A stretch of DNA of 64,000 nt from Mycobacterium sp. (GTDB taxonomy: Bacteria > Actinomycetota > Actinomycetes > Mycobacteriales > Mycobacteriaceae), in contig JAKFVT010000026.1 in NCBI GenBank assembly GCA_021732005.1, positions 62,001 through 126,000 of the forward strand, in the 5' to 3' direction. Made by a program: the position numbers and the translations under genes. This document shows, one piece after another, positions 35,176 through 44,349 of this stretch. The notes beneath the pieces were generated by a model. That model was not told the origin of the DNA and searched no databases. It saw only the letters and a list, made by a program, of their open reading frames with translations. The number at the start of each line of letters is the position of its first letter. The stretch's first letter is position 1.

Positions 35176-36518
35176 GCCGGCTCCCGGAGTGCGGCGACCA
35201 GCAGGTCGCCGCGGCTGTCCTGGCCGGCCACTCGTCCGGCCCGCCACACCTGACGGACCGCGCCGGTCAGCGAATTGCCCTCGTACGGCGTCACTGGATG
35301 ACGGTGCCGCAGCTCGGCACCCCGCACCACCCACGAGGCGTCAGGGTCGAACACGCAGAAGTCGGCGCGCTTACCTTCGGCGATCACTCCTCGGTCGGTC
35401 AGGCCCGCGAGTTCGGCGGGCGCCTGCGCCATCAACCGGCACACATCGCGAACATCGAATCCGAGCCGGCGGGCCTGGGTCCACAACGCGGGCAGTGCGA
35501 TCTGCAGCGAGCTGATCCCACCGAACGCACGGCCGAAGTCACCGCCGGTCAGGTCTTTGTGGCGCGGTGCGCACGGCGAGTGGTCGGAGACCACCATGTC
35601 CAGCGTTCCGTCGGCCAGAGCCGCCCACAGCAGGTCGCGGTTGTCCCCGCCGCGGATGGGTGGACACGCCGCGAATACCGTCGAACCCTCGGGGATGGTC
35701 TCGGCGGCGAAAGTCAGGTAGTGCGGGCATGTTTCGGCGGTGACGGGAAGTCCTGCCGCTTTGGCCTCGGCGATCATCGGCAGCACCTCGGCGCTCGAGA
35801 CGTGCACGATGTGCGCCCGGGCGCCGGTCGCGCCGACTGCGTCGAGCACGATGCGCACCGCATCCCGCTCGGCCGCGTCGGGCCGCGACCGCAGGAAATC
35901 GCCGTACGACCGGCCCGCCGGTGCCGGGCAACCAGTCAGCACCCGCTCACTTTCGGCATGCACCAGTAGCACCGAATCCAGTTCGGCCACAACGGCCATC
36001 GCAGTCCTAAGCTGGTCGGGGTCCAGCGGCGGAAAGTCGGCGTTTCCCGATTCGGACAGAAAGCACTTGAAGCCGAGCGCCCCCGCGGCGGCCAACTCAG
36101 CGAACGACTCGAGATTGCCCGGCACGATGCCGCCCCAGAAGCCGGTGTCGACATGGCATGCGCCGCGCGCCGCGGAACGTTTGGCCTCCAACGCCGCCAC
36201 CGTGGTGGTCACTGGGTTGCAGTCCAGCGGCATGTCCACGACCGTGGTGATGCCTCCGCTCAACGCCGCCGCAGTAGCAGAGTCGAAGCCCTCCCAGTCG
36301 GTGCCAGGGTCGTTGATGTGCACATGGGTGTCCACCAGACCGGGCAGCAACACCACGTCGGCGCCGAGAACCGTCTCGCCTGCGCCGCCGAGGTGACTGT
36401 CGGCACCGGCGACAACGCGGATCATGCCGTCCGCCAACCCGATCGCGGCGGGCCGGACCTCGCCGTCGATCACCGCGCGCGGCGCGCGAATGACGTGCTC
36501 GACGGCGGCCGTGGTCAC
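35172..36518 (-). CDS. allB: Allantoinase (cyclic amidohydrolase)
   Basis: Amidohydrolase of 448 residues that opens the hydantoin ring of allantoin. Metal ligands are H65 and H67 (THVHIND), the bridging K151 (GFKCF), H187, H239 (HIVHVSS) and D312 (SDHSP), a complete binuclear site. ETCPHYLTF and the GLTDRGVIAEGKRADF C-terminal block are typical. GTG 36518 overlaps the metallo-hydrolase gene by four bases. A dihydropyrimidinase/hydantoinase with a related ring substrate is an alternative; the adjacent allantoicase favours allantoin. Confidence 0.9.
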   Translation of the reverse strand: MTTAAVEHVIRAPRAVIDGEVRPAAIGLADGMIRVVAGADSHLGGAGETVLGADVVLLPGLVDTHVHINDPGTDWEGFDSATAAALSGGITTVVDMPLDCNPVTTTVAALEAKRSAARGACHVDTGFWGGIVPGNLESFAELAAAGALGFKCFLSESGNADFPPLDPDQLRTAMAVVAELDSVLLVHAESERVLTGCPAPAGRSYGDFLRSRPDAAERDAVRIVLDAVGATGARAHIVHVSSAEVLPMIAEAKAAGLPVTAETCPHYLTFAAETIPEGSTVFAACPPIRGGDNRDLLWAALADGTLDMVVSDHSPCAPRHKDLTGGDFGRAFGGISSLQIALPALWTQARRLGFDVRDVCRLMAQAPAELAGLTDRGVIAEGKRADFCVFDPDASWVVRGAELRHRHPVTPYEGNSLTGAVRQVWRAGRVAGQDSRGDLLVAALREPA

Positions 36519-37348
36519 GGCGGCGGCACCGGGCCGAACCGCTCCGCGAAGCGCTGGGTCAGCTCCGGCCAGACATGGGGGTCGTGGCCGGGCACCAGCT
36601 CGTAACCCTTGTCGGTGGCCAGCCTCTTCAGCCTGCGGATCGGCTCGACCGTGTCGGCCGGGTCGACATCGATGAACCCGCCGATCGGCAACTCGTGCTC
36701 GATGTTCTCGGTGAGGTCGGCGGCGTCGAACGCGAACACGAACCCGCCGCCGCCGACCGCCTCGTCGAGCTCGACCACGAAGCTCTGATGCCCCGGCGTG
36801 TGCCCGTAGGTGGGGACCGCCGTGATACCGGGCGCGATCTCGGCTTCACCGTCGGCGAGCACCCAGTCGATGCGGGGATCGTCGAAGTCGATGCGGGCGA
36901 TGGCATTTCGTTCCGGCTCCGGATGGTTCGAGAGCCCATACTCCAGCTCGCGACGCTGCGCATGCACCGGGACCTTGCCGGCGAACAGCTTCACGCCGCC
37001 GGCGTGGTCGTGGTGCAGGTGTGACAGCGCCACGAGGTGGATGTCGTCGACGTCGATGCCGATGTCGTGCAACGACTCCTCGATCGGCTCCCCTGGGCCC
37101 GGCAGAACCGGGATGTACTCGACGGTCGGATAGAACCGTCGGTACAACGCCGGGTCCCGGATCAGCGCGGTGTTGAAGCCGGTGTCGAGTAGCACCCAGC
37201 CGCCATCGGTCTGCAGCAGCACGCCGGGGACCGGTTCACGCAGCCGGAGGTCCGGTGGCGAGCCGTACACCGACACCGCCTTGGGCAACTCCTCCCAACC
37301 GAGCGTCAGCAGGACGATACGACGAACTTTGCCATTTCCCAGAGCCAC
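36515..37348 (-). CDS. Metallo-beta-lactamase-fold hydrolase (lactonase-like)
   Basis: Protein of 277 residues. Metal site: H110, H112, D114, H115 (SHLHHDHAGG), H187 (HTPGHQS), a likely D208 and H255 (VPGHDPH). The layout resembles AHL lactonases of the AttM/AiiA group. In an allantoin/hydantoin pathway it could open a lactone or lactam ring or cleave a thioester. GTG 37348 starts five bases after the solute-binding protein gene; no ATG is available downstream near the N-terminus, and the upstream frame is inside that gene. Confidence 0.82.
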   Translation of the reverse strand: MALGNGKVRRIVLLTLGWEELPKAVSVYGSPPDLRLREPVPGVLLQTDGGWVLLDTGFNTALIRDPALYRRFYPTVEYIPVLPGPGEPIEESLHDIGIDVDDIHLVALSHLHHDHAGGVKLFAGKVPVHAQRRELEYGLSNHPEPERNAIARIDFDDPRIDWVLADGEAEIAPGITAVPTYGHTPGHQSFVVELDEAVGGGGFVFAFDAADLTENIEHELPIGGFIDVDPADTVEPIRRLKRLATDKGYELVPGHDPHVWPELTQRFAERFGPVPPP

Positions 37349-37353
37349 TCGCG

Positions 37354-38934
37354 TCAGCCTACGGACAGCGCGGCCAACCGCAGCGAGTTCGGGTCGGTCA
37401 CCACGTGCGCCTGCTCGACGCCCTTCAGCCACGGCTGGGCCACCATGAAGTCGTTGACATCAGCGACATTCAGCCAGCAACCCGTCTTCACCGCTTCCTC
37501 GCCGGCCGTGGAGAAGTCCGCGTCCGATCCGGTGGGCAGCCCCTTGGCCAACGCATCGGTGATCGGCGGCGCCGAGCACCCGAAGAAGTTCAGGCCACCG
37601 TCGGCGTCCCAGGAGATGTGGCCCCAGGTGTAGGGCGAGGGCGCGTCCGGCCACCCGAGGTAGGTCATGATCTCCGGTGCCGACTGCCCGTCGCCGCCGA
37701 CCCACCCGTAGATCTCCGACGTCGGATAGGCCTGCACCTTGGCGTTGAGTCCGGCCGCGGCCAACTGAGTCTGAATCAGGTTGCTGATCAACTGATTATC
37801 GGGGTTTGACGAGTCGTAGCCGATGGTGACGGACTTCTGGTCGGCAGGCAGACCTGCCGCGATCTGAGTCAGCACGGACGGATCGTGGGTCACCGACTGC
37901 TTGCCGAACTCGGCGGCCATCACGTTCGGCGGGTAGATCTGCTCGGCCTTCTTGCCGCGGCCGAAGTAGGTCTGCTTGACCAGTTCGTCGACGTCGACGG
38001 CCTGCATGACGGCGTTGCGGTTCTTGGCGTCGGTCATCATGCCCTTTTTGGGATTGATGTAGACGAAGTTCGACATCATCGTCGGCAGCGAGTAGTTCGC
38101 AAACGACTTGTTGTCCAGGTAGGACTGCACCGCAGAGGACGGCAGGTCATGCAGGATCGCCGCGAGTTGACCGTTGTTGAACTGCAACTGCTGCGCCGAG
38201 ACGTCGGTGATCACCGGCAGCTCGACCTTCTCGAAGTACGGCTTGGCTCCCCAGTAGTCGCCGAAGGCGGTCAGCTGGTACTTCGAACCCACCTCGGCGG
38301 CGGTCAGCGTGTACGGACCGGTGCCCAGGTCGTGGTTGGTAAGATAGCCCTGCGCGTGGTCACTGCCGGCGTTCTTCTGCAGGCCTTCGGGGCTGAGCAT
38401 GCGGGGTCCGTACGGACATGCGAGGTAGTCCAGGAACGCCGAGTTGGGCGCCTTGAGCGTGACGGTGACGTCGTAATCGCCTTGGGTGGTGACCGAATCG
38501 ACGTCGGAGACCATGTAGGCGGGTCCCTGGTTCACCGCCGCCCGCCGGTCGAAGGAGGCCTTGACGGCGGCCGAGGTGAAGGGCGTGCCGTCGTGGAACT
38601 TCACACCCTGACGCAGCTTGAAGTTGAAGACCTTGTTGTCGGGCGAGGCCGTCCACTCGGTGGCCAGGAGCGGTTGAAGCTCGGGCTTGTCGGTGCCAGC
38701 TTTGTATTCCAGCAGACCCTCATAGGTGTTGGTGGTCAGCAGAAGGCCTTGGCCGGCGTAGTAGATGTCGGGGTCCGGTGGCTGGCCCGGATCCTGCAGG
38801 AACGACAGCTTCAGCACCTTGTCGGTCGGAGCCGCGTTCGGGGTGCTGCTGCCACCCGAATTCGAACCGCCACAGGCGGTCAGCGCCAGGGCAGCGGTCG
38901 CGCCGATCGCGAGCAGCGTAGTCAGTTTCTTCAT
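37354..38934 (-). CDS. ABC importer solute-binding lipoprotein, peptide/opine family (SBP_bac_5)
   Basis: Protein of 526 residues with a lipoprotein signal (LTAC, Cys21) followed by a Ser/Gly linker and the family 5 binding fold. KVFNFKLRQGVKFHDGTPFTSAAVKAS is the usual motif region (residues about 118-145). It captures the operon's substrate at the outer face of the membrane and hands it to the two permeases. Ligand not predictable; family 5 binds peptides, nickel, opines and other polar compounds. ATG 38934 overlaps the preceding stop, with GAAGGAG before it. Confidence 0.9.
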   Translation of the reverse strand: MKKLTTLLAIGATAALALTACGGSNSGGSSTPNAAPTDKVLKLSFLQDPGQPPDPDIYYAGQGLLLTTNTYEGLLEYKAGTDKPELQPLLATEWTASPDNKVFNFKLRQGVKFHDGTPFTSAAVKASFDRRAAVNQGPAYMVSDVDSVTTQGDYDVTVTLKAPNSAFLDYLACPYGPRMLSPEGLQKNAGSDHAQGYLTNHDLGTGPYTLTAAEVGSKYQLTAFGDYWGAKPYFEKVELPVITDVSAQQLQFNNGQLAAILHDLPSSAVQSYLDNKSFANYSLPTMMSNFVYINPKKGMMTDAKNRNAVMQAVDVDELVKQTYFGRGKKAEQIYPPNVMAAEFGKQSVTHDPSVLTQIAAGLPADQKSVTIGYDSSNPDNQLISNLIQTQLAAAGLNAKVQAYPTSEIYGWVGGDGQSAPEIMTYLGWPDAPSPYTWGHISWDADGGLNFFGCSAPPITDALAKGLPTGSDADFSTAGEEAVKTGCWLNVADVNDFMVAQPWLKGVEQAHVVTDPNSLRLAALSVG

Positions 38935-39572
38935 CGGGAGGCTCCTTCGAGTACCGGGGTGGTGAGGGATTCAAAGGCGTCGAGGATCTCCTCGGTGGTC
39001 CGCGTTGCGCCGGTCTGCAGGTATTCCATGGCATCCAGTGCGGCATCGTGTCGGTAGACCGACGAGCCGCCGACGCAGTCGGACACCACCCGCACGTGGA
39101 AGTCGCGCTGATGGGCGTCGGCGAAGGTGTAGTGCACGCACACATCGGTCAGTCCGCCGATCAGGATCAGTGTGTCGGCCTTCAACCCGGACAGCACGAT
39201 CTCGAATTCGGTTCCGATGAAACCGGAGTAGCGCCGCTTCACGATATGGAATTCGTGATTGGGGCCGGTGAAGTCGGGTAGCAGCTCGGGGTGCAGGGGG
39301 GTGCCGGGCCTGCCGTCGATGCAGTGCGGCCCTTCGACACCGTCGAGTTCCCGGCCGAAGTCGATGCCGTTGGCGCGGTGCACTTCCTGGAAGAACACGA
39401 TCGGAATGGTCGCGGCGCGCGCGGCGTCGATCAGTTTGCGCGCCCGGACGATTCGGTCGGCGTATCCGGCCATGTGCGGGATGCCCACCTCCTCGACGGG
39501 CATGTCGCCACTTTCTTGCATGTCGACGACGACCAAGACCGGGTTGCCCACTATCAGTGGCTGTTTCGGCAC
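38931..39572 (-). CDS. Isochorismatase-family cysteine hydrolase
   Basis: Protein of 213 residues with the catalytic triad D17 (VVVDMQE), K112 (HIVKRRYSGF) and C145 (LTDVCVHYT), plus the cis-peptide GGLTD. The family includes N-carbamoylsarcosine amidase, ureidoacrylate amidase and biuret hydrolase, which split carbamoyl or amide groups, fitting a ureide pathway. GTG 39572 directly follows the permease stop, with GGAGG just upstream. Exact substrate unknown. Confidence 0.88.
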   Translation of the reverse strand: MPKQPLIVGNPVLVVVDMQESGDMPVEEVGIPHMAGYADRIVRARKLIDAARAATIPIVFFQEVHRANGIDFGRELDGVEGPHCIDGRPGTPLHPELLPDFTGPNHEFHIVKRRYSGFIGTEFEIVLSGLKADTLILIGGLTDVCVHYTFADAHQRDFHVRVVSDCVGGSSVYRHDAALDAMEYLQTGATRTTEEILDAFESLTTPVLEGASR

Positions 39573-40577
39573 CTATCCTCCTGTAACTGCGATGCGGGGG
39601 TCTGCGGCGGCCTGGAGAAGATCCACGACCGTGTTGATGAAGACGTAGAGTGCGCCGAGCATCAGTGTGACGCCGGCGATCGCCGGGAAGTCGGCCACCG
39701 GAATGCTCTGGGCGATGTACTGGCCGATGCCCGGCCAGCCGAAGACCTGCTCGACAACCAGCACGCCGGCGAACATAAGGCCGACCTGCAGTCCGGTCAT
39801 CGACAACGCCGACCCGACACAGTTGCGCAGCACGTGGCCGGCCACGATTCGGCTCTCCGGCAGGCCTTTTGCGCGTGCGGTTCGCACATAGTCGCTGTCC
39901 ATATCGGTGAGCAGACTGGACCGCAACACCCGGCCGATGGCCACCGCCGGGCCCAACGCCAGTACCAGGGCCGGAAGGATCAGGTGGTGCAGGGCGTCGG
40001 TGACGACGTCGAAGCGTCCGCTGAGCAGTCCGTCGACGGTCAGCAATCCGGTGGGGCCGGTCGGCGGGTTGCTGATGCCGATGCGACCGTTGGCCGGTAC
40101 CCAGCCGAGCTTCTGGTAGAAGACGATCAGTCCCAGGATGCCGAGCAGGAACATCGGCGCAGAGGACCCGGTGAACAGAATCGCCCGCAGCACAGCCGAT
40201 CCCCGCCACTTCAGGGTGGTGCTGAACGCCAGCAGCACGGCCAGCACCAGTGCGATACCGAGACCGTAGAGCGCCAGTTCCAGGGTGGCCGGGAAGAAGC
40301 TGCCGAGATCGGACGCGACGGCGTGCCGGGTCCGGTACGACGTTCCAAGGTCGCCCTGGACCGCCCCGGTGAGGTAGTGCCAGAACTGGGTGACGATCGG
40401 GTCGTTGAGGCCCAACGCATCTCGGCGTGCGGCGACCGCCGAGGCGGAGGCCTGTGCACCCATCTGCGCCTTGACCGGATCCAGCGGCGAAATGTGTTGC
40501 AGCACAAACATCACTGCGGTCAGTGCGACCAGGATCACCAGCGTCGCCGCCAGTCGGGAGGCGATGAACGTTTTCAC
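39573..40577 (-). CDS. ABC importer permease, DppB type
   Basis: Membrane protein of 334 residues with six hydrophobic segments. It has the family N-terminus (RLAATLVILVALTAVMFVL), a long extracytoplasmic loop (about 30-95) and the EAA-type coupling loop DYVRTARAKGLPESRIVAGHVLRN. Start GTG 40577. Together with the DppC-type permease and the fused ATPase it forms the translocation unit. Confidence 0.92.
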   Translation of the reverse strand: MKTFIASRLAATLVILVALTAVMFVLQHISPLDPVKAQMGAQASASAVAARRDALGLNDPIVTQFWHYLTGAVQGDLGTSYRTRHAVASDLGSFFPATLELALYGLGIALVLAVLLAFSTTLKWRGSAVLRAILFTGSSAPMFLLGILGLIVFYQKLGWVPANGRIGISNPPTGPTGLLTVDGLLSGRFDVVTDALHHLILPALVLALGPAVAIGRVLRSSLLTDMDSDYVRTARAKGLPESRIVAGHVLRNCVGSALSMTGLQVGLMFAGVLVVEQVFGWPGIGQYIAQSIPVADFPAIAGVTLMLGALYVFINTVVDLLQAAADPRIAVTGG

Positions 40578-40588
40578 CTGTCGGCCTC

Positions 40589-41458
40589 CTAGCTCGTCTT
40601 CATCAGGTTGCGCAGGCTGTCACCGGCGACGTTGCCGATCACCGCGAGGACCAGTACGCCCAGGCCGGGCATCACCGGCACCCACCACTGCTGCAGGAAG
40701 TAGCTCAGGTTGCGGGCCGCGTCGGCGCCCAGTTCCGGCGCGGGAGCCGATTGCCCGAGCCCGAGGAACGACAGCGCCGCGAGCGTGAGGATCAACGTGC
40801 CGAGGTCGAGGCTGGCGGCCACCAGTGCGTTGGGCACCGCGCCGGGCAGCAGGTGGCGCATGGCGACCCGGATGGGTCCGACTCCGGCCAGTCGGGCGGC
40901 CTCGACGTGCGGCCGGGCCGCCAACCGGGCGACCTCACCTCGAACCAGCCTGGCGTAGAACGGCCACCACACGATCGACACCGCGATCAGGGTGTGGACG
41001 AAACCGGGTCCGAGCGCGGCGACGACGGCGATGGCCAGCACCGGCGCGGGCAGCGACAGGAAGCCGTCGGTGATCCGCATCAGGGTCGCGTCCAGCCAGC
41101 CGCCGGTGGCTCCGGCGATGAGCCCGACCAGACCTCCGATGAGCAGCCCGACGCCGACCACCACCAGGGCCGCGAACCAGCTCGACCGGACGCCGAAGAG
41201 CACGCGGCTCAAGATGTCCCGCCCGACGCTGTCTGTGCCGAGCAGGAAGCCATTCTTGCCGGGCGCCTGCAGCGGCATACCGACCGGTACCAGCGGGTCA
41301 TGCGGGGCCAGCAGCGGGACGGCGACGGCGATCAACGTCACCAGCAGGAGCAAGGACACGCCGAGCCAATTGACGATCACCGCACGGTCTTTCGGCAACG
41401 CCGCCATCCGCTTCTCACGGCTGCGCAACAGCGCCGGGGCGGGAACTGCGATGGCCAT
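40589..41458 (-). CDS. ABC importer permease, DppC type
   Basis: Membrane protein of 289 residues. After a cytoplasmic N-terminus and first helix (about 30-50) comes the LLGTDSVGRDILSRVLFG signature of OppC/DppC proteins; the coupling loop is HVEAARLAGVGPIRVAMRHLLP. Its ATG overlaps the last base of the ATPase gene's stop (TGATG) and the DppB gene begins 11 bases after its own stop. Confidence 0.93.
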   Translation of the reverse strand: MAIAVPAPALLRSREKRMAALPKDRAVIVNWLGVSLLLLVTLIAVAVPLLAPHDPLVPVGMPLQAPGKNGFLLGTDSVGRDILSRVLFGVRSSWFAALVVVGVGLLIGGLVGLIAGATGGWLDATLMRITDGFLSLPAPVLAIAVVAALGPGFVHTLIAVSIVWWPFYARLVRGEVARLAARPHVEAARLAGVGPIRVAMRHLLPGAVPNALVAASLDLGTLILTLAALSFLGLGQSAPAPELGADAARNLSYFLQQWWVPVMPGLGVLVLAVIGNVAGDSLRNLMKTS

Positions 41459-43455
41459 CAGCGCGCCTTCCGTTCGATACAGGCGACCTGGTGCGGGCTA
41501 CCGGGAGTGCCTTCCAGGCGGACGTCGAGTTCGAGGTCACTGCAGGTGTCGATCGCGATCGGGCACCGGGGGTGGAAGGCACAGCCGGTCGGCGGCGACA
41601 TGGGGCTGGCGGGTTCGCCGGCCAGCACCCGGCAGTCGCGACCCAGGTCGGGGATCGCGTCGACCAGCGCCTGGGTGTACGGATGTGTCGGGCGTCCGAT
41701 CACGTCTTCGGCGGGGCCGATCTCGACGATGCGACCCAGGTACATGACCGCGATCCGGTCGGCCACCACCCGTGCGACCGACAGGTCGTGGGTCACGAAC
41801 ACCACCGACATGTCCAAGGTGCGGCGCAGCCCGCCGATCAGGTTGAGCACCGAGGCCGCCAGCGACACGTCCAGCGCACTCGTGGGCTCGTCGCAGAGCA
41901 GCACCTGCGGCGGGATCACGGTGGCCCGCGCCAGCGATACCCGTTGCCGCTGACCGCCGGACAACTGCGCGGCCCGCGATTTGACCACATCCTGCGGAAG
42001 GCCCACCCGCTCCAGCACTTCCGCGACAGCATCCTTGCGCTCGCTCCGCGACATCGAGGTGCCGCGCAGGCGTTCACCGATCAGCTCACCGACGGACAAC
42101 CACGGTGTCAGCGAGGCACCGGCGTCTTGGAAGACCATCTGCGGACGGGTATCCCCGGCCAGTTCGACCTCGCCGGTGGTCGGCTTCTCCAGCCCGGCGA
42201 TGATGCGCAGCAGCGTCGACTTTCCGGAGCCGCTCTCCCCCACCAGGGCCACCGATTCGCCATGCGCGACGGTCAGCGACACTCCGCGCAGCGCCTGCAG
42301 TTTGCCTCCCGATGCCCCGGAGCGATCCAGCCGGCGGCGGCGCACGGTGAACGTCTTGGTGACGGCGCGGGCGTCGACGGCGGGCGGTTGATCAGCCGCA
42401 ATCTCGACTCGATCGGCGAATGCTTCGGCCTCGGCGGCGATGATCCCGGCCAGTTCGGTGCGCATCTGCGCCGGCTCGATGATGCAGGCACTCACCCGGT
42501 TATCGGCGCAGGACACCGGATCCGGTGGTGTGGCAGAGCATTCGGTGCGGGCCAGCGCACACCGCGGCACGAACGCGCAACCGGACAGTGGCGCGGTCGG
42601 GCTGGGCACCTGGCCGGCCATCGCCGCCAGCGGACGGTCCCGCGCCGTGTCCAGGGTCAGTCGAGATTGCAGCAGGCCATGGGTGTAAGGATGCGCGGGG
42701 GTGGCGAGAACGTCGGCGGTCGGGCCGATTTCGGCGATCCGCCCGGCATAGAGCACGGCGATGCGGTCGGCGATCTGCGCGGCGACGCCCAGGTCGTGGG
42801 TGATCAGCACGATGCTGCAGCCGATCTCGGCACGCAGCCGCTGCAGCAGCGCCAGCACCTGTGCCTGCACCGTGACGTCGAGCGCGGTGGTCGGTTCGTC
42901 GGCGATGATCAGCTCGGGATCACCGGCCACCGCGATCGCGATCATCACCCGCTGGCGCAATCCGCCGGACAGTTCGTGCGGATAGGCCCGCATCCGTCGT
43001 TCAGGATCTGGAATACCAACGGCGGTGAGCAGTTTCAGTGCTTCTGCGCTGCTGCCTGCTACTTCTTCGACCTGTTTGCCGATCCGCATCGTCGGGTTCA
43101 GCGACGTCATCGGGTCCTGGAACACCGCACCGAGGTCGAGTCGCCGAACCTTGCGCAGCTGCTTGGCGGCGCCGGTGAGCATGTCGGTGTCGCACACCTG
43201 GACACGGCCGCTGGTCTTGGCGGCGCCGAGCAGGCCGAGCATGCTGAAGCCCAGAACGCTTTTACCAGAGCCGGATTCGCCCACCAGGCCCACGATCTCG
43301 CCGGGCGCGATCTGGAGCGACACCCCGCGCAGCGCGTGCACGTCCTTGCCGTTGCGGCGGAACGTGACACACAGATCATCCACCGCCGCGACCACGTCGC
43401 CCGGCGTCGTCGCCGGTGCGTCAGGTCGCAGCGCGACACTTGCGGCGCTCGCCAT
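41458..43455 (-). CDS. Fused double ATPase of the peptide-type ABC importer (DppD-DppF)
   Basis: Protein of 665 residues with two complete ATPase domains. Domain 1: Walker A GESGSGKS (59-66), signature LSGGLRQR (162-169), Walker B IIADEP. Domain 2: Walker [10 protein letters not shown] (406-414), signature LSGGQRQR (498-505), Walker B LLCDEP. Each is followed by the oligopeptide-transporter C-terminal extension with its cysteines ([16 protein letters not shown] and [16 protein letters not shown]), a likely iron-sulfur site. First gene of the eleven-gene operon; ATG 43455. Confidence 0.94.
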   Translation of the reverse strand: MASAASVALRPDAPATTPGDVVAAVDDLCVTFRRNGKDVHALRGVSLQIAPGEIVGLVGESGSGKSVLGFSMLGLLGAAKTSGRVQVCDTDMLTGAAKQLRKVRRLDLGAVFQDPMTSLNPTMRIGKQVEEVAGSSAEALKLLTAVGIPDPERRMRAYPHELSGGLRQRVMIAIAVAGDPELIIADEPTTALDVTVQAQVLALLQRLRAEIGCSIVLITHDLGVAAQIADRIAVLYAGRIAEIGPTADVLATPAHPYTHGLLQSRLTLDTARDRPLAAMAGQVPSPTAPLSGCAFVPRCALARTECSATPPDPVSCADNRVSACIIEPAQMRTELAGIIAAEAEAFADRVEIAADQPPAVDARAVTKTFTVRRRRLDRSGASGGKLQALRGVSLTVAHGESVALVGESGSGKSTLLRIIAGLEKPTTGEVELAGDTRPQMVFQDAGASLTPWLSVGELIGERLRGTSMSRSERKDAVAEVLERVGLPQDVVKSRAAQLSGGQRQRVSLARATVIPPQVLLCDEPTSALDVSLAASVLNLIGGLRRTLDMSVVFVTHDLSVARVVADRIAVMYLGRIVEIGPAEDVIGRPTHPYTQALVDAIPDLGRDCRVLAGEPASPMSPPTGCAFHPRCPIAIDTCSDLELDVRLEGTPGSPHQVACIERKAR

Positions 43456-43515
43456 GCAGAGTCTCCCGGAAGGTCAGAGGGTCCACGAGGATGCGCTCAC
43501 CGGTGAGCCATCAGC

Positions 43516-43529
43516 CTGTCGATTGACAG
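43516..43529. promoter_or_regulatory. Operator copy A, CTGTC-N4-GACAG
   Basis: CTGTCGATTGACAG, inverted repeat 61 bases upstream of the ABC operon start, in the divergent spacer with the TetR gene. The same 5-4-5 arrangement recurs at 43611-43624. Confidence 0.65.
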
Positions 43530-43607
43530 TTTTACGGGCCTCTCGTCGCGGTGGGTGTCGCTGGCGTAACCAAACCAAGACGGCGCGTAACCGATAGGTA
43601 TCCCGCG

Positions 43608-43627
43608 TTTCTGTCATGTGACAGAAA
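43608..43627. promoter_or_regulatory. Operator copy B, extended CTGTC-N4-GACAG palindrome
   Basis: TTTCTGTCA-TG-TGACAGAAA is a perfect 9-2-9 inverted repeat whose core is the same CTGTC-N4-GACAG as copy A. It lies 48 bases before the TetR start. A further half site TCTGTC follows at 43637-43642. Two matching palindromes in a 219-base divergent spacer strongly suggest sites for the adjacent TetR. Confidence 0.75.
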
Positions 43628-43674
43628 ATCCCGGGGTCTGTCTTTTCGCAGGTGATGTGGGTCAACATCGGACC

Positions 43675-44340
43675 ATGGAGACAACGCGGGCGGGCCGTCC
43701 GCGCTTGACCGAACGGCGCAGACCCGGCACGACCGCCCGGGACGAGATCCTCGACGCCGCGGCGGAGCTGTTCACCAGCCGCGGCTACGCCAGCACCTCG
43801 ACCCGGGCCATCGCCGAGGCGGTCGGCATCCGGCAAGCCTCGCTGTACCACTACTTCAAGACCAAGGACGAGCTGCTGTCGGCGCTACTGCACCAGACCG
43901 TGACGCCGACCCTGACGTTCCTGTCCGGACTCGAGCAGGGCGGCGACCCCCGGTCGGCCGCCAGCACCCTGCACGCCCTGGCCGCCTTCGACGGCGCCCA
44001 GCTGCTGACAGCGCAGTGGAACCTGGGTGCCCTCTACCTTCTGCCTGAGCTCAGGGAGGCGCGCCTGGCCACCTTCTGGACCGAACGTGAGCGCCTGCGA
44101 CAGGCCTACCTCGACCTCAGCCGCGCGGTTCTGGTGGCCACCGGCATCGCCGACGACGCGGCAGACCTTCCGTTCCGCTTGGTCGAGTCCCTGGTGAACA
44201 TGTGGACACCGCCCCCGCACCCGGACCCCGGCACGCTGGCCGGCCACGTTGCCGATGCGTGCCTACGCGTCCTCGGTGTCACCGAAGACCAGCTTGCCCC
44301 GCTGAGCGCGTCCGAACCCGCCCGGGCAGGACATTTGTAG
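43675..44340 (+). CDS. TetR-family regulator, likely repressor of the divergent allantoin-type operon
   Basis: Protein of 221 residues. The helix-turn-helix is in STRAIAEAVGIRQASLYHYFKTKDELLSALL (about residues 40-70); the rest is an effector/dimer domain not assignable to a ligand. ATG 43675 is chosen because the upstream extension to 43618 would run through operator copy B. Divergent from the eleven-gene operon and nine bases before the kinase gene. The effector may be an intermediate such as allantoin or a related ureide. Confidence 0.88.
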   Translation: METTRAGRPRLTERRRPGTTARDEILDAAAELFTSRGYASTSTRAIAEAVGIRQASLYHYFKTKDELLSALLHQTVTPTLTFLSGLEQGGDPRSAASTLHALAAFDGAQLLTAQWNLGALYLLPELREARLATFWTERERLRQAYLDLSRAVLVATGIADDAADLPFRLVESLVNMWTPPPHPDPGTLAGHVADACLRVLGVTEDQLAPLSASEPARAGHL

Positions 44341-44349
44341 GATCAGGCC

